A DNA stretch of 64,000 bases from assembly GCA_903632075.3 (NCBI GenBank), contig CAHIKZ030005409.1:62001-126000 (forward strand). The letters are read 5' to 3'. This DNA is from Acanthosepion pharaonis. Its lineage: Eukaryota > Mollusca > Cephalopoda > Sepiida > Sepiidae. The position numbers and the translations under genes were made by a program. This document shows positions 24,871-39,900 of this stretch, one piece after another (position 1 is the first letter of the stretch; every line of letters begins with the position of its first letter). Below the pieces are notes generated by a model. The model did not search any database. It was given only the letters and a program-made list of their open reading frames with translations, and had not been told where the DNA came from.

Positions 24871-27269
24871 TTGCAGGAGGAGCAAACTTAATTTAAAATG
24901 ATTATTGATTGTATTGTGGTAGCTGTTATATCAGTGTGTATATTCAAGAAAAATTATTGAAATTTGAGTACTTTTTTTTTTTTTTTTTATTTTTTTATTT
25001 GAAGATGGGGAAAAATAATTTGTTTTTATTTTCTATTTTTAAGAAACCTAATAAATGTGAGTGAAATGCAAGATTTGTGCAGCTAATAATGACTGTCAAA
25101 CATCTCAAAAATGGTTTGCAAAGTTTTGTACTGGATATTCTTTAATGAATGTTTCTCTATGGTTTGTTAGATCAGTTGAAATTAATAGCAATCAAATCCA
25201 AAATATTACTTGAAAATAATGTAAAATAAATCCTATAAACATTTATGTAAGTAATATTTTACTAAAATGTATAAAATATAGATTCCAGCCATAAATAGTG
25301 ACAAAACTTGTGTAATCTGTACTTTCTAAAATAGATCGTCTTTTGCAGTAGTATATAAAACATATTTTTAACAAAATACAATCCTGAAAATCCATCTGAT
25401 TTTACGGTTAAGCTTAAGATGTCTGAATCTTCTCTAGTGAGATTTGCAGCAGGCTTTTGAAAAAATTCTGTTATATTGTTTGCAAAATATTTTATGCTGA
25501 AGCAAATACCTTCTACATATTGCAAAATAAAATGCTTTTCTTTTTGTGTATTAGGGGTAAACATAAATATTTTAAATACAGCATGTAACTGTTCATTACA
25601 TGGGTGATATTTTTATATAGTTAATTTTCATTCCCTTACTCTGTAAAATTTAATTTTCATTGACAACTTTCCAGGTACTTAATCTTTCAATTTCTAATTT
25701 GTATGCTAAATCTTAATTTGATACTGACCACTTGGTATTTACTGGTAGTTTGGTAATTAAATGATATTTACTTTGTAACTAGTACTGGTAAATGAAGTTC
25801 CATCAGTACAAGAAATAAAAACCTAATTTTATCGTTAGGTGTGGGTGGAGGGATAATACTGCAGTAGTGCACTATAGTGTGTACTCATGGTAGACCAAAA
25901 TGGATGATGAAATGCTTGTTGATAAGCAGTTTAGTTAACACATTTTCATTGAAACATTTTATGAATGATTAAATTAAATGTACATATGAAAATTGTAAAG
26001 AACTTTCTCTTTTTTCATCTGATGCTGAGGAAATTTATATGGAGTGACATGACAATGTATTTTTAAATAATAAAATTTAGAAAGAAATAACTTACAAATT
26101 TTTTGGTAAATTTTTTTGCAAGTTATTTATTTATTTTTTTTTTTTTTTACTTTTTTTTTTCTATCATAACACTATCATTTTAATCTACACGTTTGGGTAA
26201 ACATGAGGAAACTAAATTTGGAAATCTTAAATTTGTTTTTAAAACGTTTATTTTGCTTGTATGGATGCATATTGAAAAAATTCTTAACCTGCTGTAAAGC
26301 TATGTAGTTTGGTAGCAAACAATTATACTAGTTTCTGTAACTCTAAATGATGCAATTTTGTCATGAAAAACTGATCACTTGGTTTGCAACATTCATCATT
26401 TGATCAGTGTGTTTTGTGAAGTAGTTGTGGATGGGAGGTTAGAAGGAAGAGTAAATTGTTCAGTATGGAATACTGCAAGTTTAAATAGTGAATCATGCAT
26501 GGGAATATACATCTATGGGCTCCCTGCTCCATGTGGAAGCCATACATTAAAATGACTGGTCAAGCTGATGCTAGTAATTTTCAACACTTGATCTGTGTGT
26601 TTTGGGTATGTCATATAAGGTTGATTAGTCTCAACTAATGCCTGGATTTGATTGCTATAAACTTTGTGGAAATGAACAAATCTTTTTGTTTCAGCTGTAT
26701 GACAAAAAGCTTTTTGGTTAATGTTTTTTCTGGTTTAGTTTTTGAGTAATTATATTTTATTGAAGATTAATAGTTTTTAAAATATACTTAATATTTCTCA
26801 CTTGTACTTTTTTAAAGAAAAGTATAAAAAGAAGCTTTAATTATAAAATTAAGCTATTAGCTGAAAGAAATTTGAAGATAAATCTGTTACTCACCATTGA
26901 TAAACAATGTTGTAATACTTTATTCTACTTTCTTTTTTTTTTTTTATTAAGGTTTAAAATATGATTGGAATCAAACTGATGAACATGTGACTATCACTTT
27001 ACAATTAGAAGATGAAAGTGACATTGTCAAGTTTAGTGACCCAGAATTTTCTCGGACTGGTGTATGGATGAAGTTCCCAGGTGGGTTCATTGTGATTTTT
27101 CTGTAACTGTTTTGAAAAGTTTGTTTAATTTGTCATTTTTCATCGCAGATTCAGTTTCAGGATTTTTTTTTAAATATCCTGTCTTTTTAACGCATTTTCT
27201 TTTTTACGTTTTATTTTAATCTTTTTTAAATCAAAATGAAAAAAAATTGGTTACATCAACTTGTTTGTT

Positions 27270-27350
<81 letters not shown>

Positions 27351-29295
27351 TCCCTCTAAATTAAACAGCATTAATTATATTTACCAGCTTGAATGATCAG
27401 GAAGTTTTGTAGAAAATGTGTGCTGCTCCAACAGAAATTGAACCTGTAACCCTTAATGGGAACAATCATTTGATCTGATGTGCTGCTGTTAACCATGAAC
27501 AGAAATTTGAACTTTGATAACCAGACACTTCTTTGTGGTCCAATGATGCTTAAACATTGCAATTCTCTTATGGGAGAAAGAGGCATCCTGCTCTTCCAAA
27601 ATCTTCTCCACATAACAACTTATTGTTTCCAAAATTTGATTTTAGTTTTGGAAATGGGAAGAAGTCAGATGGAGATAAGTCTGGTGAGTAAGGAGAATGG
27701 TGTAGCAATTCAAAGCCACAGTTGGCTGCATTGGCTACTGCAACCTGAGCTGTGAACAGGCATGTTCTCCTGGAGTAAGAGCACTCATGTTCTCAGCTTC
27801 CCTCTGCCTTTTAACTTGATTGCTTCCTTAAGTTGTTTTAATTCTGATGCATAGTACTGTCCATTAATAGCTTTTCCTTTTTCCAGGTAGTCTATCATGA
27901 TTATGCCTTCAAAATTCCCAAAAATGGAAGCCAAAAGATGCTGTCTGGTTGAACTTCTTTGTGGGTGGAGAACCAGTGTTTCCACTGTTTGCTTTGAATC
28001 TTTGATTCAGGTTCAAAGTAATGGACTTAGGTTTCATCTGCGGTGGAAATTCGTCGGGTCAGCCTGGAAGCAAGTCTTGGAAATGTCAACCCTTTTTCAG
28101 TTTTTGCTCTGGTGTCGGCATTCTTAGGATCCATCTTGCAGACAGTTTGCTCATCCCCAAATCTCAGTTAAAACAGCATGGATGGAACCAGAACTACGGA
28201 CTTAGCTATCTACTGGACAGTAAGATATCTGTCATCCAAAAATGGCATCAGCTTTTTCATCAATGGTTGAAGTTTTTGGACAATCTGACCAAGCGTCATC
28301 TTCTGTGCTGTCCCCGCTTGAATTCTGCAGCACACTTCTACAAAGTTGCATAGGAAGGGGAATCCTCAGCAAGTGTCTGTACCTCATGGATTTCATTGAG
28401 TGTCATACTTTTCTTTTGCAGATACTTTGACTGCTCAAGAGACTTTGTCCAATTTTTAGATTTGTCGCACACCTTTGTATGGGCCTCACCTGCAGAGAAA
28501 CTAAGTCAGAAATCTGAATTAGTTTTTCTAGTTATATAAGAAGTGGTAGCGTGATGTCACAACAAAAATGTTCAGCTATAGCTCTTCTTTCCGGGTGAGG
28601 CTTAGAACTTTTTTGGAGAATATTCTGTAGCAATTACATTTATAGATTTTATAAATAAGTGAATCTACATTTTGTGGCTCATTGGATTGGAACTGATAAG
28701 TTAATAAGCCTAGATAACTAATTTTATAATTATTATTTTTATTTTATTTTATTTTTATTTTTTTTTAATTGCCATGCCAGAAAGTACCCATGGTCTTTTT
28801 ACTTAAAGTGGGACTTACAATTTTAAAAGAAAAATGAGGACGTGAGATTTGAACGTAAGTTGATATTTCACAAGATCAGCTGTTGACAAGAAAGGTAGAT
28901 GTTTGGATGTCATCTGAGAGAAGAGAAACTTAGATAAAAAAGAAAATTGAATTATCTGGATGCCTGTAAACATGCTGCTGGAGAAATAAAATGACAATAT
29001 GAAATCTTGATGATACTGGATAAACAAAGATTTATTTTGTGGAGAAAAATGGATTACTGCTTATTGATCATTAATTTTTCACATCCACAGAATGGGCAGA
29101 CAATTTTTGAGAAAATTGAAAAAACGGGTAGATGGGAAATTGAATAGTGGAAAAATTAAAATTTGACCAGGTAATGTCAACCTGTAGTGGCAGGAAGTTT
29201 TCTAACCAATGGGCAAATGAGAAATTGAGAGGTTTGGATAATTATAAATTATATTGGAGATGTCTGGTTTTAGTGAGAAAAGAAAGTACGCCTCT

Positions 29296-29366
<71 letters not shown>

Positions 29367-32300
29367 AGCCTGCGAGAGCCACAACCTAAATAAAATGTAT
29401 CAGTTGTGAAGAAATTGACTTGGATTCCACTGATAGTATAATTTTCTCACACAAGACCAAAAACATGGTAATTAGAAAACCAACAGATAAAGCATGAATA
29501 TAAAGTTCAACAAAATTTTAATCATGCATAAAACAATTTGAAAATAAGAATATCTGCATGTAAAAATGTTTAGGGTGTGCAATATGAGTATGAAAAAAAA
29601 AAAAATAAAGACTAAACATTTTCAGTTGATTGAAATCAAATACATTTTTTCTTTTCAATTTTCTCTTTTTTTTAAATGTTTTCAAAATTTTTTTTTCTCT
29701 TTTTTAAAAAAATTTTTTTTCTCTTTTTTAAAAAAATATTTTTCTCTTTTTTAAAAAAATATTTTTCTCTTTTTTAAAAAAATATTTTTCTCTTTTTAAA
29801 AAAAATATTCTTCGCTTTTCTTTTCTTCACTTTTCTTTTCTCTTTTTTCTTTTTTCTCTTTTTTTCTTTTCTCTCTTTTTTTCTTTTCTCTCTTTTTTTC
29901 TTCTTCTCTCTTTTTTTCTTCTTCTTTTTTTCTTCTTCTCTCTTTTTTTCTTCTTCTCTCTTTTTTTCTTCTTCCCTCTTTTTTTCTTTTCTCTCTTTTT
30001 TTCTTTTCTCTCTTTTTTTCTTTTCTCTCTTTTTTTCTTTCTAGAGTGTTTAAGTCCAGGTCTGGCTAGAAGTAATGATGTACATAGTCAGCGTCCGTTT
30101 GAGATGATTTGACATGCCATATATTTAACAAGAAATGCAGATTGATGGCTGGTTTTATGAGACACTGTCATTTCACAACAAATGAATGCAGTGTTTTGGT
30201 GGTGGAGGGGAGTTTAATTGACAGGCTGGACATGTTAGTGATGGTCATACATGCTTTGTGAGTCAAGTCACAGATATATATCTTCAACATCATCACTTGA
30301 TAAGACACCGAGGGTGTTGAAACAAAATGGCTATTTTTGTAGTGATTTTATAACATACTTATGTCATTATTTATAAAAAAAATTATATATATTATATATG
30401 TATCTCTAATTTTTTTTTTTTTTTTCCTCCCTAATATCAATACTGGAACAATGGGAAAATCAGATTTTGAAGAAGTGGGATTATTTTCAGTTTGTGTTAT
30501 GTTGCACACCAAGTGTAAAATCAATATGCAAATGAAATTTGGGAATATTTTACAGAAGAATGCCTTTAGTTGTCATAGCACTAAACTCCTCACAAAATAA
30601 TGACTTAACTGCAAGGATTCTTTATTTGATTTTCCAATGATTTCAATTTTAAGATTAAGTTTATTTTTCTTTTAATAAGGCTGACATAAAACATACTGTG
30701 ATTTGTAATTAAATTATTAGACATTGGCAGGTGACCTAAAAAATGACCTACAGTTTGTTAACTGGAGCAAGGGATGCCTTGTTAATTCTAATGCCTCCAA
30801 AATGAAATTCTTTTAATCATTTGAGAGAAGCACCTTTACCTTCCATCAGCATGGCTGATGCTAACCTCTAGGAGAATGACTACTTGCATCTTTTCTGGCT
30901 AGTATTTTCTGCTGACATTAAGTGGAAAGATTACATTGCTAGGTCTGCTGCTAGAAAAGTTGCTTCACGGTTTCATGATAGATTCTGGTGAGAAAAATTT
31001 TCTATCTTGCATATTTCTAAATCTACCATACATTGAATATTGTTATCATATTTGATCTGGTATTTCTGATGTGTATTTAGAGATTATTGATAAAATACAA
31101 AGAACTTGCAATGGAGGTCATTGACTTTTTTTTATGTGCTTCTGTCTTTTGCTACTAAATTCTGCCAATATCTCTTTTTCTTTTAAAGCTCTCCTTCTTC
31201 CCAAGACTGCAGTACATGAGAAGCAATAGCTGACAGTATAGAAAAGGCATTTTCTCTTTATCTATCTGCAAACATCTTTGTCTTCAGTGACTTTAATGAT
31301 ACTTGGCTGAAACATTCTGAAGGCTAGGTTAGGTTTACTTTTGATGCTTTAGTTTCTTTTTTCAGTTAACTTAGCTAGGGTATGTATGATCATTGCCCCC
31401 CCTCCCATTTGTCCCTATTTTTCTTTTTAGTTTAATTCCCCATCCCCTCCCTCGTTAGGTGGTCAGAGATGTCAGTGTGCTGGTGGATGTTGGGCGCCTT
31501 TTGTTTCGCGTGAGTTTTTTCGTATTTGTTGTTGTGTCTGAATGAGTGCAGGTCAGTGTGAGTGCTTGGGTTGAATGAATGTTTTATACTATTATAGTCC
31601 CGCATTGATTTCGGTCAGTGAACTGATGTTTCTGCCACATTTAGTGATTGTGGGGGTCTTATTACTAATATTATTTTCTTTAATTTTTTGCTTTCATATT
31701 GTAAATACTCATTGGAGCTAGTTTTTTAGAATTGTTGTTTTATTCCCCTCCCCTCATAGACAATGAATTGTAAATATGGGGACTAGTTAGTATTTTTATA
31801 GCGACAAAGAGGTATTATGGTGGATGTAGTAAGAAAGGTATGTATGAATGTGTTTTGGTGTAAAGAATATTGTTTGTATGATTGGGTCAGTGTTTGTGGC
31901 TAGCTAAGTTATAGTTAAGACAGAAGAAGACCATCCTTTCCCCAATCCCCCCTTTGGCCAGAATAAATATTGCTCTTCACTATAGTACCTAGACTGTCTG
32001 AATTTAAGTGCAATACTAGACTAGGAGTGAGATCTCCTCAATTTAAAGTTGAGCTAGCTAGATGTAGCTGTAACTTCTGTGTTGATAGTTTCTTTTCTTG
32101 CACCTCTTGTCTGTAGAACTTCCATTACAAAAATGTCAAACATGCTTAATGCTAGTCAGTCCAGATTTTGGAAAATTCTTCACTATTAAAACTGCAAGCA
32201 TTTTCCGACACAATCACATGAGGGCTCCCATGTGTGGCAAATGTGCACTGCAACATCTTTTCTGTTACTGCTGCTGATGGTGATAAAATTACATGTGCAT

Positions 32301-35300
32301 CTATATATTTACTATATACTATCCACTATCACAAGAATCCACTTACCATTGATCGGGCTTGCATAATCTATATGCATTCAAAACCATGCCATTCCAATGC
32401 ATTCTCGTCTGGGACATAGTCTTATCCTGGCACATAACACAACTTCATACACACAGTTCAATATCTAAATCCAAATTAGGCCATCAGATATGATAACAAG
32501 CAAGGGACTTTATCAGTGAAATGCCTGGCTGACCTTTATTTAATTTTTTAAACATGGTATTTTGGCAATTTGTGGTGATATCAACTTGTGATGCCCATGA
32601 AACACAACTCTTTCCTTTTTTTTTTTGTGTACAGTCAAAAATCCAGAGATTCATTGTATGGCCATCCCTGCATGATCTACTTTTGCACTTGAGATGACAC
32701 TGGATCCTTGGATGTATGCAAAGAAACAGTTTTTGCTGTGACGGAAGTTGAATCTGAAGCTTCATAGATAGTACTACTTCCTTTGGTCAAGGTCATGGTG
32801 TAAAATAACCCTCCACAGGTAGTTGACTTAGTTCTTTTGCACTGGGAATTCTTTTTCTGTGTGATATTGCATGGTCCTCTTTTAAAAGGCCAAGCAAGAG
32901 CTTATGATCAGTAATGATTGTAATCTCCTGTTTTTATGGAATTTGCTCATTCCAAAAATTACTGTTAGTCCTTCATGTTCTATCTGTGCATAATTCTGTT
33001 CTGCTTTTGATAATGTTCTCGAGGCAAAGTAAATCGTTTTTTCCCTTCCGTCATCCATAAGATGTGACAAAACTGCTCTGATACCAACTGGGAATGCATC
33101 CATGATCATAAGCTTAAATTTAGGGTTGCAATGAACTAAAACATCATCTAACATTAAACCTTTGATTGTTCAAATGCAAATTTTTCTGCTATTCCCCATT
33201 TCCAGGGGCTCCTTTTTGTAATAACGCATGCAGGAGAGCTAGAACAGTACCTATATTTAAATACTGGTGGTAATAATTAATAAAAGCTAAATAACTATGC
33301 ATCCAATATATTTTTTTGGTGTCTGAACTTTGAATAGCATTAACCTTATTCTGTGATCTAGATAAATGATTATTGAATTCCCAAACTCAACATTTCTCAC
33401 TTCTAAGGTGGAGGCCTGGATCTTCAATGGTAAACACAGATTTTGGTTATGTTCATCCATATTTTTGCCTGAGATTAAAAGTTTGTTGATATAAGTAACA
33501 GTATACCTTGAATTATCTGGTCTATAGTGTGTTGAAAATTCCTGGTGAAGAAGTAATTTCAAAACACTATCTGGTGTACCTGAAGAGACCCTTATGTGTG
33601 TCTATAGTAGTTAGTTCTTGTGACTCTTCTTCCAAAGGAATCTGTAAATATGCATCACTAAAATCCAATCTTGTAAAACTGTCTGCCCAAGATTTTGGAA
33701 TACAAGTTGTCTATCTGTAAGCAAATAGACAAGTACCCTGTCACAAATCCTTTTCTTACAGGTAGTTGTTAGATTAATTATATGCCTGGAATAAGTATTT
33801 AATTTTTGTATTAAACCCTTTTTAGAAAACACTGCATTAGGTAGTTTCTTGAATTGCTTCTCTGTTCATCTGTTAAGTGAAGCATCAATTTTCATAACTG
33901 ATTACATGTAACTCAATTTTACACATAAGGTTCAGGTGAGTTCGAATTAACACTATATAATATGTCCAGTGTGTTCTTGTATGTATGGTTGTTTGCTGGT
34001 TGTTTGTTTTTGTACTGTCTTGAAAAATGATGCTTATTTTGACAATTGAAACAAATTTTGCCCCATGCTTTTTGTTTCATTCTCTCTATCATCCAAAACA
34101 AAATTTTTTCATTTTTTGAAATTTTGTAGATTTCTGACTTGCCATAGACATTTTGTGTATGTCATTCATACTTCTATTATTAATGTTTGCTACGTCCCTG
34201 GCCTGAGCCATTTTAAAAGCATTTCCAAGTTTCATGTCCTCGTATACATCTTTTTTGAATTCTGATTATCTAATCCACACACAAATTTGGCCCATAATGC
34301 TCTAAAAGTATTGCAAATTCACATGTTGACGATAAATGTTTAAGCTGAAGAAAGAAATTTGAAACAGTCACCCTCTACTTGTTTGGCATTATAAAACTGG
34401 TGATTTTCCGCAATGATGAAGTGTTTGGGCTTGAAGTGTTCTAGCAATGAATGCTTAATTTCATCAAAAGTTCTATCACTCAGCTTCTGTGGTGAGCATA
34501 AATCCTCCAAGATCTTTTCACCTATGGTGCTGAGTAAGATAACATTTTATCTCAGTTCCAAACGGTCCAGGTATGACAAAATATTTCCAGATTCAATGCA
34601 GAATTCATCTAAATGTTAGTGATGACACATTTGCATGAAAAAATATCTCCTTGTCAAAATGTCACAACTTGGTAAGGGGTTTGCTGTAATAACAATAATG
34701 GCACAGTTTAGTCTGGCAGACTTGTTTGCAGACATGATACTTTTGCTTTTTATTCATACATACACTATATGGCCGACACTACTTTCCTTAGTTCCTGCTT
34801 ACAACAATTATTCATCCTGATATCTCTGTTACAGTCACTTTCCCACTACAGCAATATAACTTCCCTGTACCCTTTCTATAAATACTTTCATGGTAATTGT
34901 TCTAATGAACAATTATGACTATGGTATGTAGACGCTATGAATTTAAGCATGGTACTAGACTGGCAGTAATCATTTTACAGTTAAAATGGCTAGATGTATA
35001 TGTAAGTTCTGTGCTAACAGTTTTTTCTCTAGCACTTCTCACTTGTGGAACATTCTTTCAACTTCTTGCTTACCAATCAACTTCAATCTTCAAAAATTTA
35101 AATGCAATTTTAATTGTTATCTTTTTGTCTTAATTTTTGTTCTTTTATTGTCCTCTCTCTCCTTGATAGTATTTTCTCCTTCTGCTTGCATCTTCCAACT
35201 TTTATTACCCTTTACTATTTAATTTTTTTTGTTTCTTGATGCTATTATTTTTTTGGGAATGGGTCAACCGTGTGTGTGTGTGTGGAGGAGGTGCAAGGTT

Positions 35301-36718
35301 AATGGTTTGAAATGATAGGCAATAGACATTCTACTTTTCCATTGCTGAAGTATATTGAAGGGCATCTCAGTGCTTGACTGATGGCTTTTTGCTCCTCCTT
35401 TTTTATAAGGAGATCAGCCTCCTACCAGCAACTGACTGCTAGCTTTCCAGTTTGAAATGGAATTGAAACCTTTCCTGTTTCATGAAGTCAAATCTCCATT
35501 TTATTTTTTAGACAAGCATCCAGGTTTTAAAATGGAGAAAATATGTAACAAAGTACATGCCCAAGGCATAGCTAGATACTTTATATGGTAACCCAGCTCT
35601 GATGCTGGCCTCGGTATTGTACTTGCATTTGGTGTCTAGGTTTTATTTACTTTGAGACCTATTTGTTATACTTGCAGTGATTTCAATGTAATTTTGGAAA
35701 CTTAAAAATCCAGGACAAAACTGAAAATCCATTCACAGTCAGCCATCTGATTCAGTTACAAAAGGATCTTATTTTCAGTTGGTAATTAATATTGTTTACT
35801 TCCCGGATGGAAGTCTATATATATACAGAATACATATGCCACATTACAATCTGAATGAACAATCTTTCATATCTTTCTCATATTTCTAATCTTTTGCTCA
35901 AGTCACTCAATACCTCAAGTCACTAACCACTTTCCATGTACCAGTATGTCTCAACCAGGATCACTGCCATTACATTTACAGTTTAGTTAAAAACCTAAAA
36001 TATACTTATTCAATTATGATCAATCATTCTTGTCTCTTTGGTAAACAGTACCAAAGTAAAGATTATTACTTTTTGATATACTGTAGGATTTTGTCATTTT
36101 CTTATGCGTTTTTTTTTTTTTTTTGTTTAATGAGATCTTTTTATCTGTTTTATATGCCTTTATTTTATTTATTTTAGATGGAAAAGTATGGAGCTTAACT
36201 TTCAACAGTGAAATAGATTCTAAAGACTGCAAAACAGAGCTAGCAAATTCTAATTCGATGGTTCTCACTGTTAAAAAAAAGGTACACAGCCATTGGGCAT
36301 CACTTGAGGTAAATATGATCTATTAATATTTTTGAAATCTTTGCAGTTTTCTAAGTTTAACATTGAAAGAAGGTGAGTATTACTGGTGAATTATTTTAGA
36401 AAATGTCCTTTGAAAACTTGTTAGTCACTCTTTGAAAAATCTTCAGTGTTCTATTTCAAACTTCATATTGAATTTTTAAAATTTGTCCAATGTTGTGAAA
36501 CATTGAAGCTTATCTTGTTCAAGTTACTAAGTTTTTAATCAGGTGATCAATTTCAAATCTATTTACGTGTTGAAAATGAATGTTCTTTGTAGTGGCTATG
36601 AAGAGACCAAGAGTTCGATGGATGTGATTTGTTGCAAGTGAGTCTGCAATGTTTGGGCTTATATGTACACCAATATGTGTGTGAAACACACTAATGAAAC
36701 GTGTATAACTGATTGTAT

Positions 36719-36755
<37 letters not shown>

Positions 36756-36933
36756 TATGGTGAGTCAGTGACTGGCTCACAAATTCTGAGTTCTGTGTGG
36801 GGAATGTACTAAGTAACCCAAGCCTTGACCTATTTCCAGGTCATTTGGAGATTGACCACACAGATGTTGTAGACAGCACATCATGTGATTTGTCATATCC
36901 AATCAGGTTCCAGAAACCAATTATTTAATTTTG

Positions 36934-36971
<38 letters not shown>

Positions 36972-39900
36972 TGATTTTAGTAGGATTTATTTGTAGGCGT
37001 CTCTTGTTTTGTGCTTCACTTGTTGGTGCTAAAATATAGGAGTTTATATCCTAAACAAGAAACACATAGATGTTTTCAATCTCTGATCACTTTACAGACA
37101 ATGGTTTTAATCAGGGCTCAAGATTGTCATCCTGGGAACAATAGAACATTAGTTTGGGACTACTAGTTAGGTTTTTATTTTGTTTATTTTTTATGATGAT
37201 TTTCTGTGTTACTGGAACAATATGTAATTCTAAATAAAATTGTGTTAGATTTAAAAAAGATTAAAAAATTAGCTGCTTTTAAGCAGCTAATTTTTTAAGA
37301 GAAAATTATTACTTCTCATCAGTAGTGGCAGGCATGCTTGTCTAACAAAAAATAAAGTGAACTTAAACTCTTTTTGTCAATTTTTAGTTAAAAAAAACTA
37401 TTAAGACATTTGTTTTCTGCTTATTGTAAACTATAAAAATACAAGGAAATATTTTTTAAAAAATAAACGAACACAGAACATTTAATTTCAGTGTGCAGCA
37501 GTTAATTGTAAATGAAAATCTTTTGATATAAACTTTTTTGAAGGTGAATAGTTGAATGTGCTATCCTTTATATAGAAAATGAATGCATAGAATGCAACTC
37601 TTAAAGTATAATAAAAGTTACTTTGAGCATGAAAATTAATAAGAACATTTCCAGGTAAAACTATTTTAAAGTTATTTAACTGAAATGTTTAAATAAAAGT
37701 AGTTGTGATTATTATTTTTTATTTTTTTATTTCATAAACATTTTAATTTATTTATTTTTTCTATAAACATACATGCTCCTCACCCCAACTTTGCATCGAC
37801 CAGCCAATGATTACCCCATGTTGCATTTCAATCCTCACTTTCATTGTTGTCCATTCTGGGAAAGAGCATGTTGCATGCTCACAAGATAACACAATGAAAG
37901 AAAAGCCATCAAAGAATGAGAATGCGAACCTGTTTTCCATATTGCATATATATATATTTTATTCAGGGTTTTGCCTGCTTGTTCAGGTTATTAGGTAGGT
38001 GATAATAGGGACAACTTCTACTAAGTAAGCACTTCCTCGCCCATCTACTCATCTTGGTGTATTGGCTGGTAAATACAAAATGGAGGCTTCAGAACTAGGG
38101 GAAGGATACGCCTGTCTCCCTCCATGAGTGAACAAGCACTCTCCCTGTTCCTAAGCATGACTGTTGATATAGACCAGCTCTTGGATATGACCCATTTCCT
38201 GTTTTGTTGCTACTTGATTTCCAAAAATCCCTTGTACACCCCTTTACTTCTCATTGCCCTTTGGTTTAAATAGAAGCCACTTAGAAGACCAAACTTTAAA
38301 AGAACTCCTCCACAGGTCTGTCAAACCAACACTTGAGACTGAGATAAAACTATCTTGTCTCTTATGTGGATGTCCATAGTATCACAATGTTATTATAAAT
38401 GCTAACAAAATTAAAAATAATAGTGGTTTTGGGACAGAATGGTTCTGAGACAATGCTGGGAAAAGTTAGTTTGAAGCTCTTGTTTTAATAACTCTTTCAG
38501 ATTCTAGTTATTCTATGTTTCATGAAGTCTTTGAGAGGATTCTCTTATGAAAAAAGTTATTTACCTTTTTTAAATTTTTGCTAATTTATTACTGTTCTTT
38601 GTTGTTATTGTTATAATAATAATGATGACTTAGTTTTCCATTTACTTTTGAAAATGCTAATCTGATGTTAAGATTGTCCTATTACTTTTGAAGTTTTCAT
38701 AATTGTACCGAGTATCTGTTTATATATTTTATTATTGTTTATTTTTAAACAGCTTGTACATAATGCTATTTGATTAAAATTGCTCTTAAAATGATGTAAT
38801 GTAACACATGAAAAATTAGTTTTAATATGGCTTCTACTTTTTGTGCTAAAGATGTTTTCAATTGTCTCCTTTTTTGTATTGCATTTCTAACCATGTGTAT
38901 TATAATAATTGGTAATTTGATATATCTACAACTGCAAATGTCTTCTTTTTTTTTTTTCATTATACTATATATCAACTTTTTTCTATCAATAGGCAACAAT
39001 CAATGAAGAGTGTACCAAGTCTCCTGCTTATATGGATAATACTATGATGGAAAATAGACCCCAAGAAATGGTACAGGAGTTGAATGAATCAAATGAAAAG
39101 ATTAATGATGGCTCCTGGAAAGAGAATGGTAATAATTTAGGACTAGAATTAATGTTCTAAGTGATCTTTGCTTACATGATACCCCCCCCCAAAAAAAACC
39201 CCATAATTTTTGGTATACAGTATCTCATGTATATGTAGACATGTAACTATTTGTAATATCCCAAAATGTCTATATTTTAAAATTTCTGACTCCCCTCCAA
39301 AAAAAATTTGAAGGAACATATTAGATATGGACTTATTGCCTTTTTTTTTTTTTCTCAGCATAATTAATATTTCAGTTTATCATGAAGCTAATGATTATGC
39401 TATTTGCCTTTTTAAGAAGTCAATATTAATGTGGTGGGAATTATTTATATCTTTCTTTGATTATACTTAATTAAGTTCATGCCACATTGAAGAGGGTGGA
39501 TACACACATGAAACAAGAGGTATCTTTTCTAATAGTTGGCAGTATTGTTTCTCACATAATCATTTGTCATCCATTTCATATAAGTCACTTTTAATTCATT
39601 GCAAAAAACTGAAAGTAGCAAAAAGATTTCTATTAAAAATAAATGAAAAAATCATCAAGAATATCTAACTCTACTGTATAAATTCTCAATCTTAAGATGA
39701 TTCAAAAATAAATTCTGATGTTTAGGCAAAATTTGGGAAGTGGTTTGGGCTGGGAACTTTTCAGCTCTATTCTAATAAACTAATATTAAAAATAGCTTAA
39801 ACACTAAGAGCATAAAAATTCCCCCCAAAATATCAATGGCTACATCTAACAAAATACATTAAAAAAATAAATAAATAAATAATAATAAAAAATTTTTCAA

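Larger units (their letters stand above)
16489..26951 (+). other. USP19: USP19 intron 1
   Basis: Donor GTGAGT, acceptor TTTTTATTAAG. The 10.5 kb intron holds an LTR remnant, a Jockey/CR1-like LINE, a 2.2 kb inverted-repeat element and a short insertion with a minisatellite, each listed separately. The remainder (16489-19200 and 24100-26950) is AT-rich with T runs and no further recognisable content. Confidence 0.8.
27081..36177 (+). other. USP19: USP19 intron 2
   Basis: Donor GTGGGT, acceptor TTTATTTTAG. The 9.1 kb hold a mariner relic, (AT)n tracts, a pyrimidine tract, LINE fragments and a Gypsy relic (listed separately). 35226-36177 has no recognisable content beyond short T runs. Confidence 0.8.

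Noticed and set aside
24652..24901. Frames with poly-Lys or poly-Phe
   Set aside because: They owe their length to a 32-base T run and have no domain.
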